Source: Myxococcales bacterium UBA1203 (lineage in GTDB: Bacteria > Myxococcota > Myxococcia > Myxococcales > UBA5297). Taken from it: DNA of 45,926 bases. Of the stretch, positions 24,434 through 32,751 are shown in pieces. The translations under genes were made by a program, and so were the position numbers. A model generated the notes under the pieces. The model was given only the letters and a program-made list of their open reading frames with translations, searched no databases and was not told the origin of the DNA. Position 1 is the first letter of the stretch, and each line of letters opens with the position of its first letter. The stretch spans positions 276,820 to 322,745 of the forward strand of contig DBXV01000016.1 of the NCBI GenBank assembly GCA_002309695.1. Reading direction: 5' to 3'.

Positions 24434-25567
24434 ATGAAAAAATATCTTATCGTGACGCCTATGTTTCCAATGCCCAATTCGTTTCGAGGGCCTTTTTTGA
24501 CAGATCAGGCGCACGCCATTCAGAAATCGGGACGTTACGATGTCGTTGTTTTCAAATCAGCGCCACTGAATCAGAAAGCCGATCCATATACCTATGATGG
24601 TATTCCGGTGATTCAATTTCACGATTTCATTCCTTTCAGCGGAGCTCTTTCAAATGTTTTGTGGCCGTTGGGCGCCGTCAATTTTACAGTCGAGTTAGAA
24701 AAATCTGGTATTCGTCTGGAAGATGTTGCGGTCTGCCATACACATGGCGTTTCATTGATTCCGCTGCTGAATTATCTCAAACGTCGAAATCCAGACATCG
24801 TAACGGCGGCTCAATTCCATTATTCAGAGCATCAATGGGGGCGTCTGGGGCAGTTTGGCTGGCTGAGAAATTATTTATGTCAAAATTCGGCAAAACTGAC
24901 GGCACTGACGGATGTCAGTATTTCCGTCAGTGCATATTCTTTTGCCACACTCAATATCCGTGGAAGACATCATTATACACTCTACAACGGCGTCGATCTG
25001 AACAAGTTTTATTCTGTGCCCGGGCTGCGCGATGCCAAAACATTTCACATCGGATGCGTGGGCAATTTTATTCCACTGAAGGACCAGATGACGCTGCTCC
25101 GAGCCGCCGAAAAATTGCTGCAGAACGGCATGGTCGATCTGAAAGTTTCCTTTGTTGGCAGTGGACCCACGTTGAATGAATGTAAAAAATACGCAGAAAA
25201 TACTGCCCTGAGTGGACATGTTCATTTTCGTTCAGAAGTAGATCACAGTGAACTGAATTCATTTTATAATTCTCTCGATTTATTTATATTGCCATCCTAT
25301 TGTGAAGCCTTTGGGTGTGTCTATCTCGAAGCCAGTGCCTGCGGCGTCCCATTTATGGGGTGTCTTGGTCAGGGCATCGAGGAATTCATTTCCGAGCCGG
25401 ATAAAGATAAATGGCTGATTCAGCCCCGCAGCTGGGAAGACCTGGCAATTAAAATTGCCGATTTCAGAAAAAACAGCTGGAAGCAGGAATTAAATTATCC
25501 CATTGATATTCAATGGCACGTGGGGCGGTATCTGGATTATCTGGAGGAAACATTTGAAATGAAATAG
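24434..25567 (+). CDS. GT4-family glycosyltransferase
   Basis: A GT-B fold glycosyltransferase of 377 residues. The N-domain opens KKYLIVTPMFPMPNSFRGPF. The C-domain has HIGCVGNFIPLKDQMTLL, VSFVGSGPTLNECK and the retaining-enzyme E-x7-E pair E291/E299 (EAFGCVYLE). The LYNGVDLNKF segment is the family's donor-domain linker. Acceptor and sugar cannot be told. GGAG precedes the ATG, and an intrinsic terminator follows, so it is the last gene of the plus-strand polysaccharide unit. Codon composition is more AT-rich than the flippase. Confidence 0.92.
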   Translation: MKKYLIVTPMFPMPNSFRGPFLTDQAHAIQKSGRYDVVVFKSAPLNQKADPYTYDGIPVIQFHDFIPFSGALSNVLWPLGAVNFTVELEKSGIRLEDVAVCHTHGVSLIPLLNYLKRRNPDIVTAAQFHYSEHQWGRLGQFGWLRNYLCQNSAKLTALTDVSISVSAYSFATLNIRGRHHYTLYNGVDLNKFYSVPGLRDAKTFHIGCVGNFIPLKDQMTLLRAAEKLLQNGMVDLKVSFVGSGPTLNECKKYAENTALSGHVHFRSEVDHSELNSFYNSLDLFILPSYCEAFGCVYLEASACGVPFMGCLGQGIEEFISEPDKDKWLIQPRSWEDLAIKIADFRKNSWKQELNYPIDIQWHVGRYLDYLEETFEMK

Positions 25568-25615
25568 GACAAAAGAATTCCCGCGAACGAAACTGTTTCA
25601 ATATCTTCAGACTGC

Positions 25616-25655
25616 ATCCCCGCCGGTGCAGCGGCATTCCGACGGGGATTTTTCT
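25616..25655 (+). terminator. Intrinsic terminator after the GT4 gene
   Basis: ATCCCCG-C-CGG (25616-25626) pairs with CCG-A-CGGGGAT (25639-25649), and T-rich sequence follows at 25650-25655. One mismatch interrupts the stem. It separates the polysaccharide unit from epmA. Confidence 0.75.
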
Positions 25656-25687
25656 GGTATCAATTGATGAAGAGGTGTGACGGAATC

Positions 25688-26725
25688 ATGCATACAAATA
25701 TTTCCTCAAAGTCCCTGGAATTTCGCCGTCAGATGGCCCGTCAGCGCGCGCTTCTGAATGCCGTAACGCGGGAATATTTTCTTAAAATGGGCTTCGAGGA
25801 GGTGGAAACGCCCTGTCTGGTGCCGGCGCCGGGGCAGGAGCCCAGCATCAACGCCTTTGAGTGTCCATTTGTTCCGGAAACTCCCGAAGGAAAAACCTGT
25901 ACGCTCTATCTTCACACCAGTCCCGAATACGCCATGAAGCGCCTTCTGGCGGAGGGTTTTGAGAAAATTTTCCAGCTTGCCCGCGTGTTCCGCAATGGCG
26001 AAATCGCCGCGCACCACAATCCCGAATTCACCATGCTGGAGTTTTATCGGGCGCACGCTGATTACAATGATATCATGGCAGATACGGAGGGACTGATTCA
26101 GCTGGCGGCCGAAGCGTTCGAACTCGGCGGTGTCATTCATCTGGGAAAAGATACTGTTCGTCTGGACGGTTCTTTTGAGCGGCTGACGGTGCGCGACGCC
26201 TTTTTCAGCAGAACCGGACTTGATCTCGATGATTTCAACGAGGGGAGGGCGCTCAGGTCAGCGGCGCAGGCCAGAGGCATTACTATTCCCGGAGATTCCG
26301 AAAAATTTGACGATATATTTTTTCAGATATTTCTCACGGAAATTGAGCCGACGCTGGGGCGGGAGAGGCCGACTTTTCTCATCGATTATCCTGCTTCTAT
26401 GGCCAGTCTTTCCCGCCTGAAGCCGTCGAATCCCAAGGTGGCGGAGCGCGTGGAACTCTACGTGGCGGGCATCGAGCTGGCCAATGGATTTTCAGAGTTG
26501 AATGATGAGAAGGAGCAGCGTGCCCGTTTCGCTCTGGAACAGGAGGAAAGACGGCAAAATGGCCTGAAAGTTTATCCACTGGACGAAAAGTTCCTGACCG
26601 CTGTTGGAAAAATGCCCCCCGCATCCGGCATCGCCGTGGGCTTTGACCGGCTGCTGATGCTTTTGACTGGCACGGAAGAGATCGCTGATTTATTTTTATT
26701 TCCTGCCAGGGATTTCTTTGAATGA
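25688..26725 (+). CDS. epmA: Elongation factor P lysine ligase (EpmA/GenX/PoxA, LysRS-like)
   Basis: This 345-residue class II synthetase-like protein has the LysRS catalytic core but no anticodon-binding domain. That is the mark of EpmA, which attaches (R)-beta-lysine to the conserved lysine of EF-P. Motif 1 region: FLKMGFEEVETPCLVPAPGQ. Motif 2: FQLARVFRNGEIAAHHNPEF. Motif 3: SGIAVGFDRLLMLLTG. ATG 25688 is chosen because AGAGG lies upstream and the family N-terminus starts here; ATG 25667 and TTG 25664 are in frame. efp and epmB are not in the window. Its place inside the polysaccharide region seems incidental. Confidence 0.94.
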   Translation: MHTNISSKSLEFRRQMARQRALLNAVTREYFLKMGFEEVETPCLVPAPGQEPSINAFECPFVPETPEGKTCTLYLHTSPEYAMKRLLAEGFEKIFQLARVFRNGEIAAHHNPEFTMLEFYRAHADYNDIMADTEGLIQLAAEAFELGGVIHLGKDTVRLDGSFERLTVRDAFFSRTGLDLDDFNEGRALRSAAQARGITIPGDSEKFDDIFFQIFLTEIEPTLGRERPTFLIDYPASMASLSRLKPSNPKVAERVELYVAGIELANGFSELNDEKEQRARFALEQEERRQNGLKVYPLDEKFLTAVGKMPPASGIAVGFDRLLMLLTGTEEIADLFLFPARDFFE

Positions 26726-26738
26726 ATTCACGACATCA

Positions 26739-28058
26739 TTAGATTTTATCGCGTTCATCTCCCGTATGAAGCGGATCGAATTTTTTCAATAGATATACAC
26801 CAAATGTTCTTTCAGCTTCGGGAATCTCCTCTATTTTCAGATGATAGGCGTTTTGATAGTCTTTCGACAGCTGCGGGCTGGATGTGTGTCGGTAAAAATC
26901 TCTGCCGAAGCTCCATTGCCGCGCCAGATGTCCCCAGGAAATAATTCCCAAAAATAAAAATCCAATTAGATAACAGAGAATGATTCCCCTGATGAATCTG
27001 CTGCCGCGGCTCAGATCTGAGAGAAAATGAATGAGCGTCATGGCCGCGATCGGATAAACGGGGAGGAAAAATCGCGCGTCCGAATAGGGCCAGAGAAAAA
27101 TTTCAATTCCGTATCCGATCAATGCCAGCAAAAGGCACCAGTCTGTCCATTTTAACCCGTGGATGAGCGCCGCGAGGAGAACGAGCGGCATAAGAAGCGA
27201 TCCGACTATAGAAATGACGGCCGGAATACGCGCAGCAGAGACGTTCAGAGACAGACTCATTATTTCCCGGAGATGTGCCCACTGAAATGAGGCAAATTCG
27301 GCCGCGCTGCCGCGCGATATAAAAGATTTGAAATGCTGGAAATAGCTGCCGTTTGCGGCAAATTCGGTATATTTTATTGCCAGTATAACACCCATAATAA
27401 TGACACTGATTGTAATAAATGCAGTCAGCCAAAATGATTTTTTGCGGAGAGTCACAGAGATGTTTTCGGGCTTCATGCCTGTTGCCACGACAGCAATGAC
27501 GCCAAACAGAGGAATGGCCGCTGTCCTGATGGTCAGTGCAATGACCGCGGCGAGGGCCGCCAGCATCAGCCAGAGTGCTTTTTGGGACAGTTTTTTCGCC
27601 CGTTCCGCGCGCATGACGGCGAGCAGGCTTCCCAGAAAAAACGGCAGGAGAAGTATATCAGTTTGTGGAAGCAGAATATGTTTTGAAATGCACCAGCATA
27701 ATTGAACAGAAAGAAGCGACAGCATTGTTTCTATAAATGTGCAGCCATTGATCTGTAATATTTTATAAAAGAACAACAAAGATGTAAGCAACGCAGTGAA
27801 ATTTATCAGGAGCAAGGTGACACTGTTGCACCACCCCATTTTTATCAACGCGCACAAAAGATGAGGATAAAATGGGGGAAACTGATCAATACCGTAATCG
27901 CCCCCCGCCGCCGCAGGCAATGCCATGGCAAAAAGCCGCATAATGTCGGTGTTCAGACGCAGCGGCGACAGAATGAAAATGGAAAGCACCGAAAAGAGAA
28001 GGATATTTACAAGTATAATTCGTCCGCGTTCTTTCAGGGACAGCGTTGATTCGTTCAT
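26739..28058 (-). CDS. Polytopic membrane protein, GT-C/ArnT-like, function unknown
   Basis: A 439-residue protein with about eleven hydrophobic helices. After the first helix comes a periplasmic-type loop with DYGIDQFPPFYPHLLCAL, in which acidic and aromatic residues are placed as in GT-C glycosyltransferases (PMT/ArnT-like). FLWPYSDARFFLPVYPIAAM is the helix-loop often found in this superfamily. A C-terminal cytosolic or periplasmic tail of about 60 residues follows. I cannot assign a substrate. It is downstream of the AT-rich GT4 gene and likely cotranscribed with it. The 3' end is 13 bases from the epmA stop. Confidence 0.6.
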   Translation of the reverse strand: MNESTLSLKERGRIILVNILLFSVLSIFILSPLRLNTDIMRLFAMALPAAAGGDYGIDQFPPFYPHLLCALIKMGWCNSVTLLLINFTALLTSLLFFYKILQINGCTFIETMLSLLSVQLCWCISKHILLPQTDILLLPFFLGSLLAVMRAERAKKLSQKALWLMLAALAAVIALTIRTAAIPLFGVIAVVATGMKPENISVTLRKKSFWLTAFITISVIIMGVILAIKYTEFAANGSYFQHFKSFISRGSAAEFASFQWAHLREIMSLSLNVSAARIPAVISIVGSLLMPLVLLAALIHGLKWTDWCLLLALIGYGIEIFLWPYSDARFFLPVYPIAAMTLIHFLSDLSRGSRFIRGIILCYLIGFLFLGIISWGHLARQWSFGRDFYRHTSSPQLSKDYQNAYHLKIEEIPEAERTFGVYLLKKFDPLHTGDERDKI

Positions 28059-28105
28059 ATCATCTGTATTTATACAAAACGAATAATTTCAGCAGGTCAG
28101 TCCAA

Positions 28106-29113
28106 CTAGGCAAGATATGCTTCCACCTGTTTTTGCTCTTCCAATTCATAATCAAAGGAACATACGTTTTTTCTAATTTTATTATAGTTGCTGACATCAG
28201 AGATTAAATCCACTGCCCTTGAAAAACTTTCAGGACTGAGCTTAAAAATATATCCATTTTGCCCATCTGTAATAAGTTCTGTATTGCAGCCAACAAATTC
28301 ACTGACAAGAACAGGAAGTCCACTGTTGAGCGCTTCCTGTACGACCAACCCCCATGCCTCACTGACAGATGGCAAAACAAACACATCATTTTGCTGATAA
28401 ATTTCATATAATTTTTTATTTTCAACGGGAGGTAAAAATAAAATGTTTGAGCTGCTTATTCTTTTGAGATCGTCTTCGAGAGGACCATAACCGACGAGTG
28501 TAAGCTGGAATTCTGGATGTCGGTTGAAATAATTTATAATAAAAGGAAGATTTTTAGCGGGAACAAAACGTCCCACATATAGAAATTTGGCAACTGTTTT
28601 CTTCTCTGAAAAACTGGGCGTAACCACTCTGTTATATAGGCCTACTCCATAGGTTTTAATAGTTTTTCCAGTAAAACAGAGATTCTCTAAAAGTTTTTTT
28701 TGAGGCTCACCCGAAACATAGGCCCTGTTTATTTTTTTCAGGAAGAGTTGTTTGAGGATTTTTTTTAGACCGTGCTGCTCCGATTCATAGACAGACGATT
28801 CGACAGCCACAGAATGAATATGTTTTGATGAGAGCAGCGTATTAACAAACCAGTATGCAGAGTAACTCCATCCTCCAAGCACCACTTCTTTTGCGGATGA
28901 GGCGATATATAAAATAAGCACTGGATTGTTGGTAAATTTATATTCAAACTGAATAGGTTCATCATAAAAATCTGAAAGTCTGTCACTATGAGCTTTTTCC
29001 AGAAAAATTACTTTGATTTTTTGATACTCAGCAATTTTATTATATAATTTTATTTTATAGAATGAAGGGATGTTTGTAATGAATACTTTATCCAGGTGAC
29101 AAATCGACTGCAT
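28106..29113 (-). CDS. GT4-family glycosyltransferase, AT-rich
   Basis: 335 residues with a GT-B fold. The donor domain has FLYVGRFVPAKNLPFII, LTLVGYGPLEDDLKR and the E-x7-E pair E252/E260 (EAWGLVVQE). The acceptor domain contains the LGGWSYSAYWFVNTLL segment. The coding sequence is very AT-rich compared with the rest of the window: 28141-28200 has only 17 G or C in 60. This strongly suggests recent acquisition. AGAGG lies ahead of the ATG at 29113. With the membrane protein downstream it probably forms a two-gene polysaccharide unit. Confidence 0.9.
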   Translation of the reverse strand: MQSICHLDKVFITNIPSFYKIKLYNKIAEYQKIKVIFLEKAHSDRLSDFYDEPIQFEYKFTNNPVLILYIASSAKEVVLGGWSYSAYWFVNTLLSSKHIHSVAVESSVYESEQHGLKKILKQLFLKKINRAYVSGEPQKKLLENLCFTGKTIKTYGVGLYNRVVTPSFSEKKTVAKFLYVGRFVPAKNLPFIINYFNRHPEFQLTLVGYGPLEDDLKRISSSNILFLPPVENKKLYEIYQQNDVFVLPSVSEAWGLVVQEALNSGLPVLVSEFVGCNTELITDGQNGYIFKLSPESFSRAVDLISDVSNYNKIRKNVCSFDYELEEQKQVEAYLA

Positions 29114-29175
29114 GCGGCGCCTCTGAAAGAGATTTTACAGAAATTTTTGGGAATGAGTATTCAGAATATTCAGTG

Positions 29176-29211
29176 AAAAAGCCCTGCAGGTTCATTCCTG
29201 CAGGGCTTTTT
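29176..29211 (-). terminator. Bidirectional terminator next to the GT4 gene
   Basis: The perfect inverted repeat AAAAAGCCCTGCAGG / CCTGCAGGGCTTTTT (29176-29190 and 29197-29211) ends in five T on both strands. On the minus strand it lies between the barrel gene and the GT4 gene, so it terminates the barrel gene's transcript. It would also stop plus-strand transcription. Confidence 0.88.
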
Positions 29212-29236
29212 GTCAGCTGATATTTATTTGCGTGCT

Positions 29237-30886
29237 TCAGAACCGTCCGTTCAGGCCGGCGGAGATGCCGATGTATTGCTCCAGCGCCGTAGCGGGGATG
29301 ATGTCCGTGGAGCCATCCCTGTATTTGGAGAAGTCGGACCAGAAGCGGGTGTAGTCAAACAGGATGTTGATGCCGATGTATCGGCTGAACGGGAACGACA
29401 GGCCCGCATCGAATTTGAGCCCCCTGCCGTTGGCCGCCACGCTCGCCGCGTCGCCGCCGTTGGAGAAGAAGGCGCGCTCGTTGTCGCCCGGCGAGGTGGA
29501 GGGCAGGAAGGTGAAGTTCAGGTCGAAGACGACATAGCGGTGCAGGGGGAATCCGGCGTCCAGGCCGATGGCAAAGCCGCCGTGGGTGGAGCTGGAGAAG
29601 AGCGGGTTGTCGTCGATGGTGAAGCCGTAGCGCGTGTAGCCCAACTCCAGGCCGATCCAGCCGTTCCGGATGAAGCCGGCGTGGTAATAGAAGCGATAGG
29701 TGGCTGCGATGTTGAAATCGACTTCCTTGCCGTTGAGCTCGGTCTTGTCCTCGCCGTTCAGGGAGTAGGTGACCTTGATGCCGGGGTTCATGCGCAGATT
29801 GCCCACCAGGCCGATGCCGCGGATGTAGCGATTGCGGACGCGGGCGGCAGGGAAGAGCTCAAGGCCCAGCCGGAAGCCCAGATAGGGAGAGCTGGTGCTG
29901 AAATCGACGGAATGGCCGGCGCCCTCCACAGGCGTATCGCCGCACTTTTCGACGCCGTTGCAGAATTTGTATTTGCGCCACGTCAGGCTCAGGTCGGCGG
30001 AGATGTTGAAAATCCTGGGGCCGATGTCGCGGTCGGGGCGGTAGCTTCCAAAGTCGTCGTCCGAAGAGGAGTCGCCGCTCCAGCGGTCGTCATTTCTGCC
30101 GCGGTCGCTGTCGTCATCCCGGCTGCGGTCGCTCCTGCGGGAGCCGCCCTTCCAGTCGTCGCCGTCATCATCATCGCTGTCGGCGTTGTCGGCCGCCCGT
30201 CTGGAGTCATCCGACTTGCTGCGCTTGTTCCAGCCGTCGTCTTCCTGATCGTCCTGTTCTTCTCGGGCGGAGGCATTGGCCCTGCCCCGGAGCGAATCAT
30301 CTTCGACGTCATCCTGCGCCGCGTCGTCCTCCCGCACCTTGTTCTGTTTCTTCTTGGGCGGCGGCGCGTTCTTTTTGCCCTTGGGGGACGTGGCCGCCTG
30401 CGCCGCGGCCTGAATGGCCTTGCTGAACTTGCCTGCCATCTGCGGCGAAAGAACGCCCTTTTTCAGAGGGACGGTCTTGACCCAGAGGTTTTTGCCGTGG
30501 GTGTCGGTGATGCGCAGGGTCATGCGGTTTTTGGCGTCGATTTTTCCGAAGACGACGACATCGCCGCCCAGCTTGCCGACGATGGGCCCCACCTTGGCGG
30601 GCTTTTCCAGGGACGCGCCCGTCACGTACTGACGCTTGGCCCGATTGGCGACGGTGGTCCAGCTGAGCACGTTGACGTTCCCGGACTTTCCCATGGCCTT
30701 GATGATGGCCGTGCGTGCCCGCGCAGCCTGCATCTTCTTCTGCTTCGACTTGGAAGCGTGGGTGAACGGCGCCACAGCGACGGTCGTTCCCGCGTCCGCC
30801 GCCAGTGCGGGGAGGGTCGGCCAGAGGCAGAAGACGGCAAAGAGTGCCGCCAGGAGCGAACAGACCTTTGAATGCTGGTGTGTCAT
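29237..30886 (-). CDS. Composite outer-membrane protein: periplasmic CsgG-like domain, Asp/Arg-rich linker, beta-barrel
   Basis: The 549-residue protein has a signal peptide (SLLAALFAVFCLWPTLPALA). Residues of about 34-165 read like a periplasmic alpha/beta domain of the CsgG/LpoB/FlgO group (TTVAVAPFTHA, VNVLSWTTVANRAK, KLGGDVVVFGKID). This is a pattern call, not a database match. Residues of about 165-285 are a strongly charged low-complexity linker with runs of Asp, Arg, Ser and Lys. From about 290 there are amphipathic beta-strands and a C-terminal GISAGLNGRF ending in Phe, as for an outer-membrane barrel of eight to ten strands. Function unknown. The upstream terminator at 30929-30964 isolates it from the lipoprotein gene, so it likely has its own promoter in the short gap. 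Confidence 0.7.
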   Translation of the reverse strand: MTHQHSKVCSLLAALFAVFCLWPTLPALAADAGTTVAVAPFTHASKSKQKKMQAARARTAIIKAMGKSGNVNVLSWTTVANRAKRQYVTGASLEKPAKVGPIVGKLGGDVVVFGKIDAKNRMTLRITDTHGKNLWVKTVPLKKGVLSPQMAGKFSKAIQAAAQAATSPKGKKNAPPPKKKQNKVREDDAAQDDVEDDSLRGRANASAREEQDDQEDDGWNKRSKSDDSRRAADNADSDDDDGDDWKGGSRRSDRSRDDDSDRGRNDDRWSGDSSSDDDFGSYRPDRDIGPRIFNISADLSLTWRKYKFCNGVEKCGDTPVEGAGHSVDFSTSSPYLGFRLGLELFPAARVRNRYIRGIGLVGNLRMNPGIKVTYSLNGEDKTELNGKEVDFNIAATYRFYYHAGFIRNGWIGLELGYTRYGFTIDDNPLFSSSTHGGFAIGLDAGFPLHRYVVFDLNFTFLPSTSPGDNERAFFSNGGDAASVAANGRGLKFDAGLSFPFSRYIGINILFDYTRFWSDFSKYRDGSTDIIPATALEQYIGISAGLNGRF

Positions 30887-30928
30887 CTTGAGGATGCCTC
30901 GCGGAAGGTGGGGAAGACGAAGGGGGAC

Positions 30929-30964
30929 AAAAAAAAGAAACGTCCGGCGAACAGGCGCCGGACG
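30929..30964 (-). terminator. Intrinsic terminator after the beta-propeller lipoprotein gene
   Basis: On the minus strand CGTCCGGCG (30964-30956) pairs perfectly with CGCCGGACG (30949-30941) across a six-base loop. A T-rich run, TTTCTTTTTTTT (30940-30929), follows. It closes the ABC/lipoprotein unit. Confidence 0.88.
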
Positions 30965-31089
30965 GAGCGAGAAAGCGCGATTTTGTAGGGCGAAACAGGC
31001 GGCGCGTCACTTCTTTTCATTGAGCATTCACGGAGCATTCACGGGAAGCACTCATGGCTCCGCTTCGGAAGAGCCGGGGGAGGGGATAT

Positions 31090-32751
31090 TCAGGGGAGAG
31101 CTGTGACGCTGAGCTTGCCCATGTCGTTGACGTAGGCGACCTGATTTTCGACGGGGGAGAGCGCGAACTGGTAGCCGGTGTCCAGCGAGGTTTTCTCTCC
31201 GGAGGAAGTGATCACGTCCAGGGACGGGGTCTCCTTCGCGTAGTCGATGAAGACGATGGACGTGCCGTTGGCAGAGCTTTTCCAGGAAAGCACCGATTCC
31301 GTTCCGCGGATGCCCGTGCCCGTCGCCGGGTCATGCACTTCGAGAGCTGCGGTGATGGCCGGCAGTCCGTTTTTCGGTTTGGCCGACGATGGGGGCGTGC
31401 AGACGACGAGGCGGCCCGTGGCAGCGGCCTGGCAGCAGCGTGTGCAGGAAAAATTTCCGAACTGGCGCGTCTCGCCGGTCTCTGTGTCCACGGAGATGAG
31501 CGATTTTCCGCCATCCGCGGAGATGCTGTCGTCGGCGGCGATGACGTAGCGGCCGTCTCCCGTAAAGGTGAAGGGAATGGAGTTTCTGCCGGCAGGAGAG
31601 GCCCACAGTGCGGGTGTTTCTGCCGGCGCGAAAGCGGAAATGACGGCGTCGCGGCCGCTCTGCCGCGAGGGACCGATGGCCAGCGTGCCGGTTCCCAGAC
31701 TGAGGGAATCAATGTTGAGAAAGGCCACGGTCTCGCCGTCGCCCGACAGCTGCCCCGCGGAGACGCTGTCGATTTGCCGGACGACGGCGCCTGTGTCCGC
31801 GCGGTGGATGAACAGCGATTTTCCCGAGTAGCGGAGGAGGAGCGAACCCGCCTTGCTGAAGCGGAAGGAGCTGCCTGTTCCCAGCGGAATGCGCGCGTCC
31901 GCGTCGCTGCGGTAAATTTGCAGAATTCCGCTCAGGGCCTCCTGCCAGGCGAAGGTCACGCCGTCGTGGCTGATGGCGTAGCAGCCGGCGAGGCCGCTTC
32001 CCCGGCAGAGATCGGGAAGGACGCCCAGCTCACGCTCTTCGGTGGGCGCAAAGGGGCGAAACCAGAGCGAGAGTCCGGAAAAGCCGTCTTTGGCGTAGGC
32101 GGCGCCTGCGGAAGTGATGATCACCGCGTCCATGGCCTGAGCGGGAATGTCGCCCTCCGCCGCTGTCAGCGTTTCCACGAGGATTTCGGGACTGCCGTCC
32201 GCGCCCATGCGCCAGAGGCCGGAGCCGCCCTTGTTGTCAGGCACTGTCCACAAAAGTTCGCTGCCGTCCGGTGAAAAGGCGGCGTCGGTGACGCCCCGGG
32301 CCACGACGCGCCCTTTCCGTTCGCTGTCTTTGAGCTGGAACAGCCAGAGGTCCCAGACCACTGTCTCTGCGTCGGCAGCTGCTGAATCTGCCGCGGCTGA
32401 GGCTGAAGCGAGGGCTTTGGGCGAGCGCAGGACAGCGAGCGAAGCACCGTCTTCGGAGAGCCGCGTGCAGCCCAGAGTGTACTGGCTGTCCCCCTCGCAT
32501 CCCGTCTTGCTGTCTCCCAGTCGGTGAGGCGTCTCTTCCGGCGGCGAGGCGACATAGAGCCCGTCCGTGGCGTTGAGGATGATGGCGTCCCCGTTTGCCG
32601 TGTAGCGCAGGTCAGTGAAGACCGTGAGCAGCGTGGGCGTGTCGCAGCCGGTCGCCGTGGCCAGCATGAGTGCGAGAAAAAGAATTTTCGGCGCGGGCGC
32701 GGTCTGCCGATGGCCAGTCTGCCCTTCGATGAGTCGTCGTTTCGGTTTCAT
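31090..32751 (-). CDS. Beta-propeller-like lipoprotein (TolB/WD40-like repeats)
   Basis: 553 residues. A signal sequence (PKILFLALMLATATGC) ends in a probable lipobox with C36, preceded by a longer than usual basic N-region. The rest is built of repeats of about 40-45 residues with the TolB-like consensus: GVTDAAFSPDGSELLWTV, YAISHDGVTFAWQ, DSVSAGQLSGDGETVAFL, PFTFTGDGRYVIAAD and GYQFALSPVENQVAYV. I take this for a propeller of six to eight blades on the outer-membrane side of the periplasm or at the surface. Function unknown. The ATG overlaps the stop of the ABC ATPase gene (ATGA), so the two are translationally coupled. Confidence 0.78.
   Translation of the reverse strand: MKPKRRLIEGQTGHRQTAPAPKILFLALMLATATGCDTPTLLTVFTDLRYTANGDAIILNATDGLYVASPPEETPHRLGDSKTGCEGDSQYTLGCTRLSEDGASLAVLRSPKALASASAAADSAAADAETVVWDLWLFQLKDSERKGRVVARGVTDAAFSPDGSELLWTVPDNKGGSGLWRMGADGSPEILVETLTAAEGDIPAQAMDAVIITSAGAAYAKDGFSGLSLWFRPFAPTEERELGVLPDLCRGSGLAGCYAISHDGVTFAWQEALSGILQIYRSDADARIPLGTGSSFRFSKAGSLLLRYSGKSLFIHRADTGAVVRQIDSVSAGQLSGDGETVAFLNIDSLSLGTGTLAIGPSRQSGRDAVISAFAPAETPALWASPAGRNSIPFTFTGDGRYVIAADDSISADGGKSLISVDTETGETRQFGNFSCTRCCQAAATGRLVVCTPPSSAKPKNGLPAITAALEVHDPATGTGIRGTESVLSWKSSANGTSIVFIDYAKETPSLDVITSSGEKTSLDTGYQFALSPVENQVAYVNDMGKLSVTALP

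Noticed and set aside
29210..30871. A 553-codon plus-strand frame across the barrel gene
   Set aside because: It is antisense to a gene with a signal peptide and strand pattern; the plus frame shows only Val/Gly/Ala-rich sequence.
31054..32274. A 406-codon plus-strand frame across the propeller lipoprotein gene
   Set aside because: It is antisense to a lipoprotein with signal and repeats.
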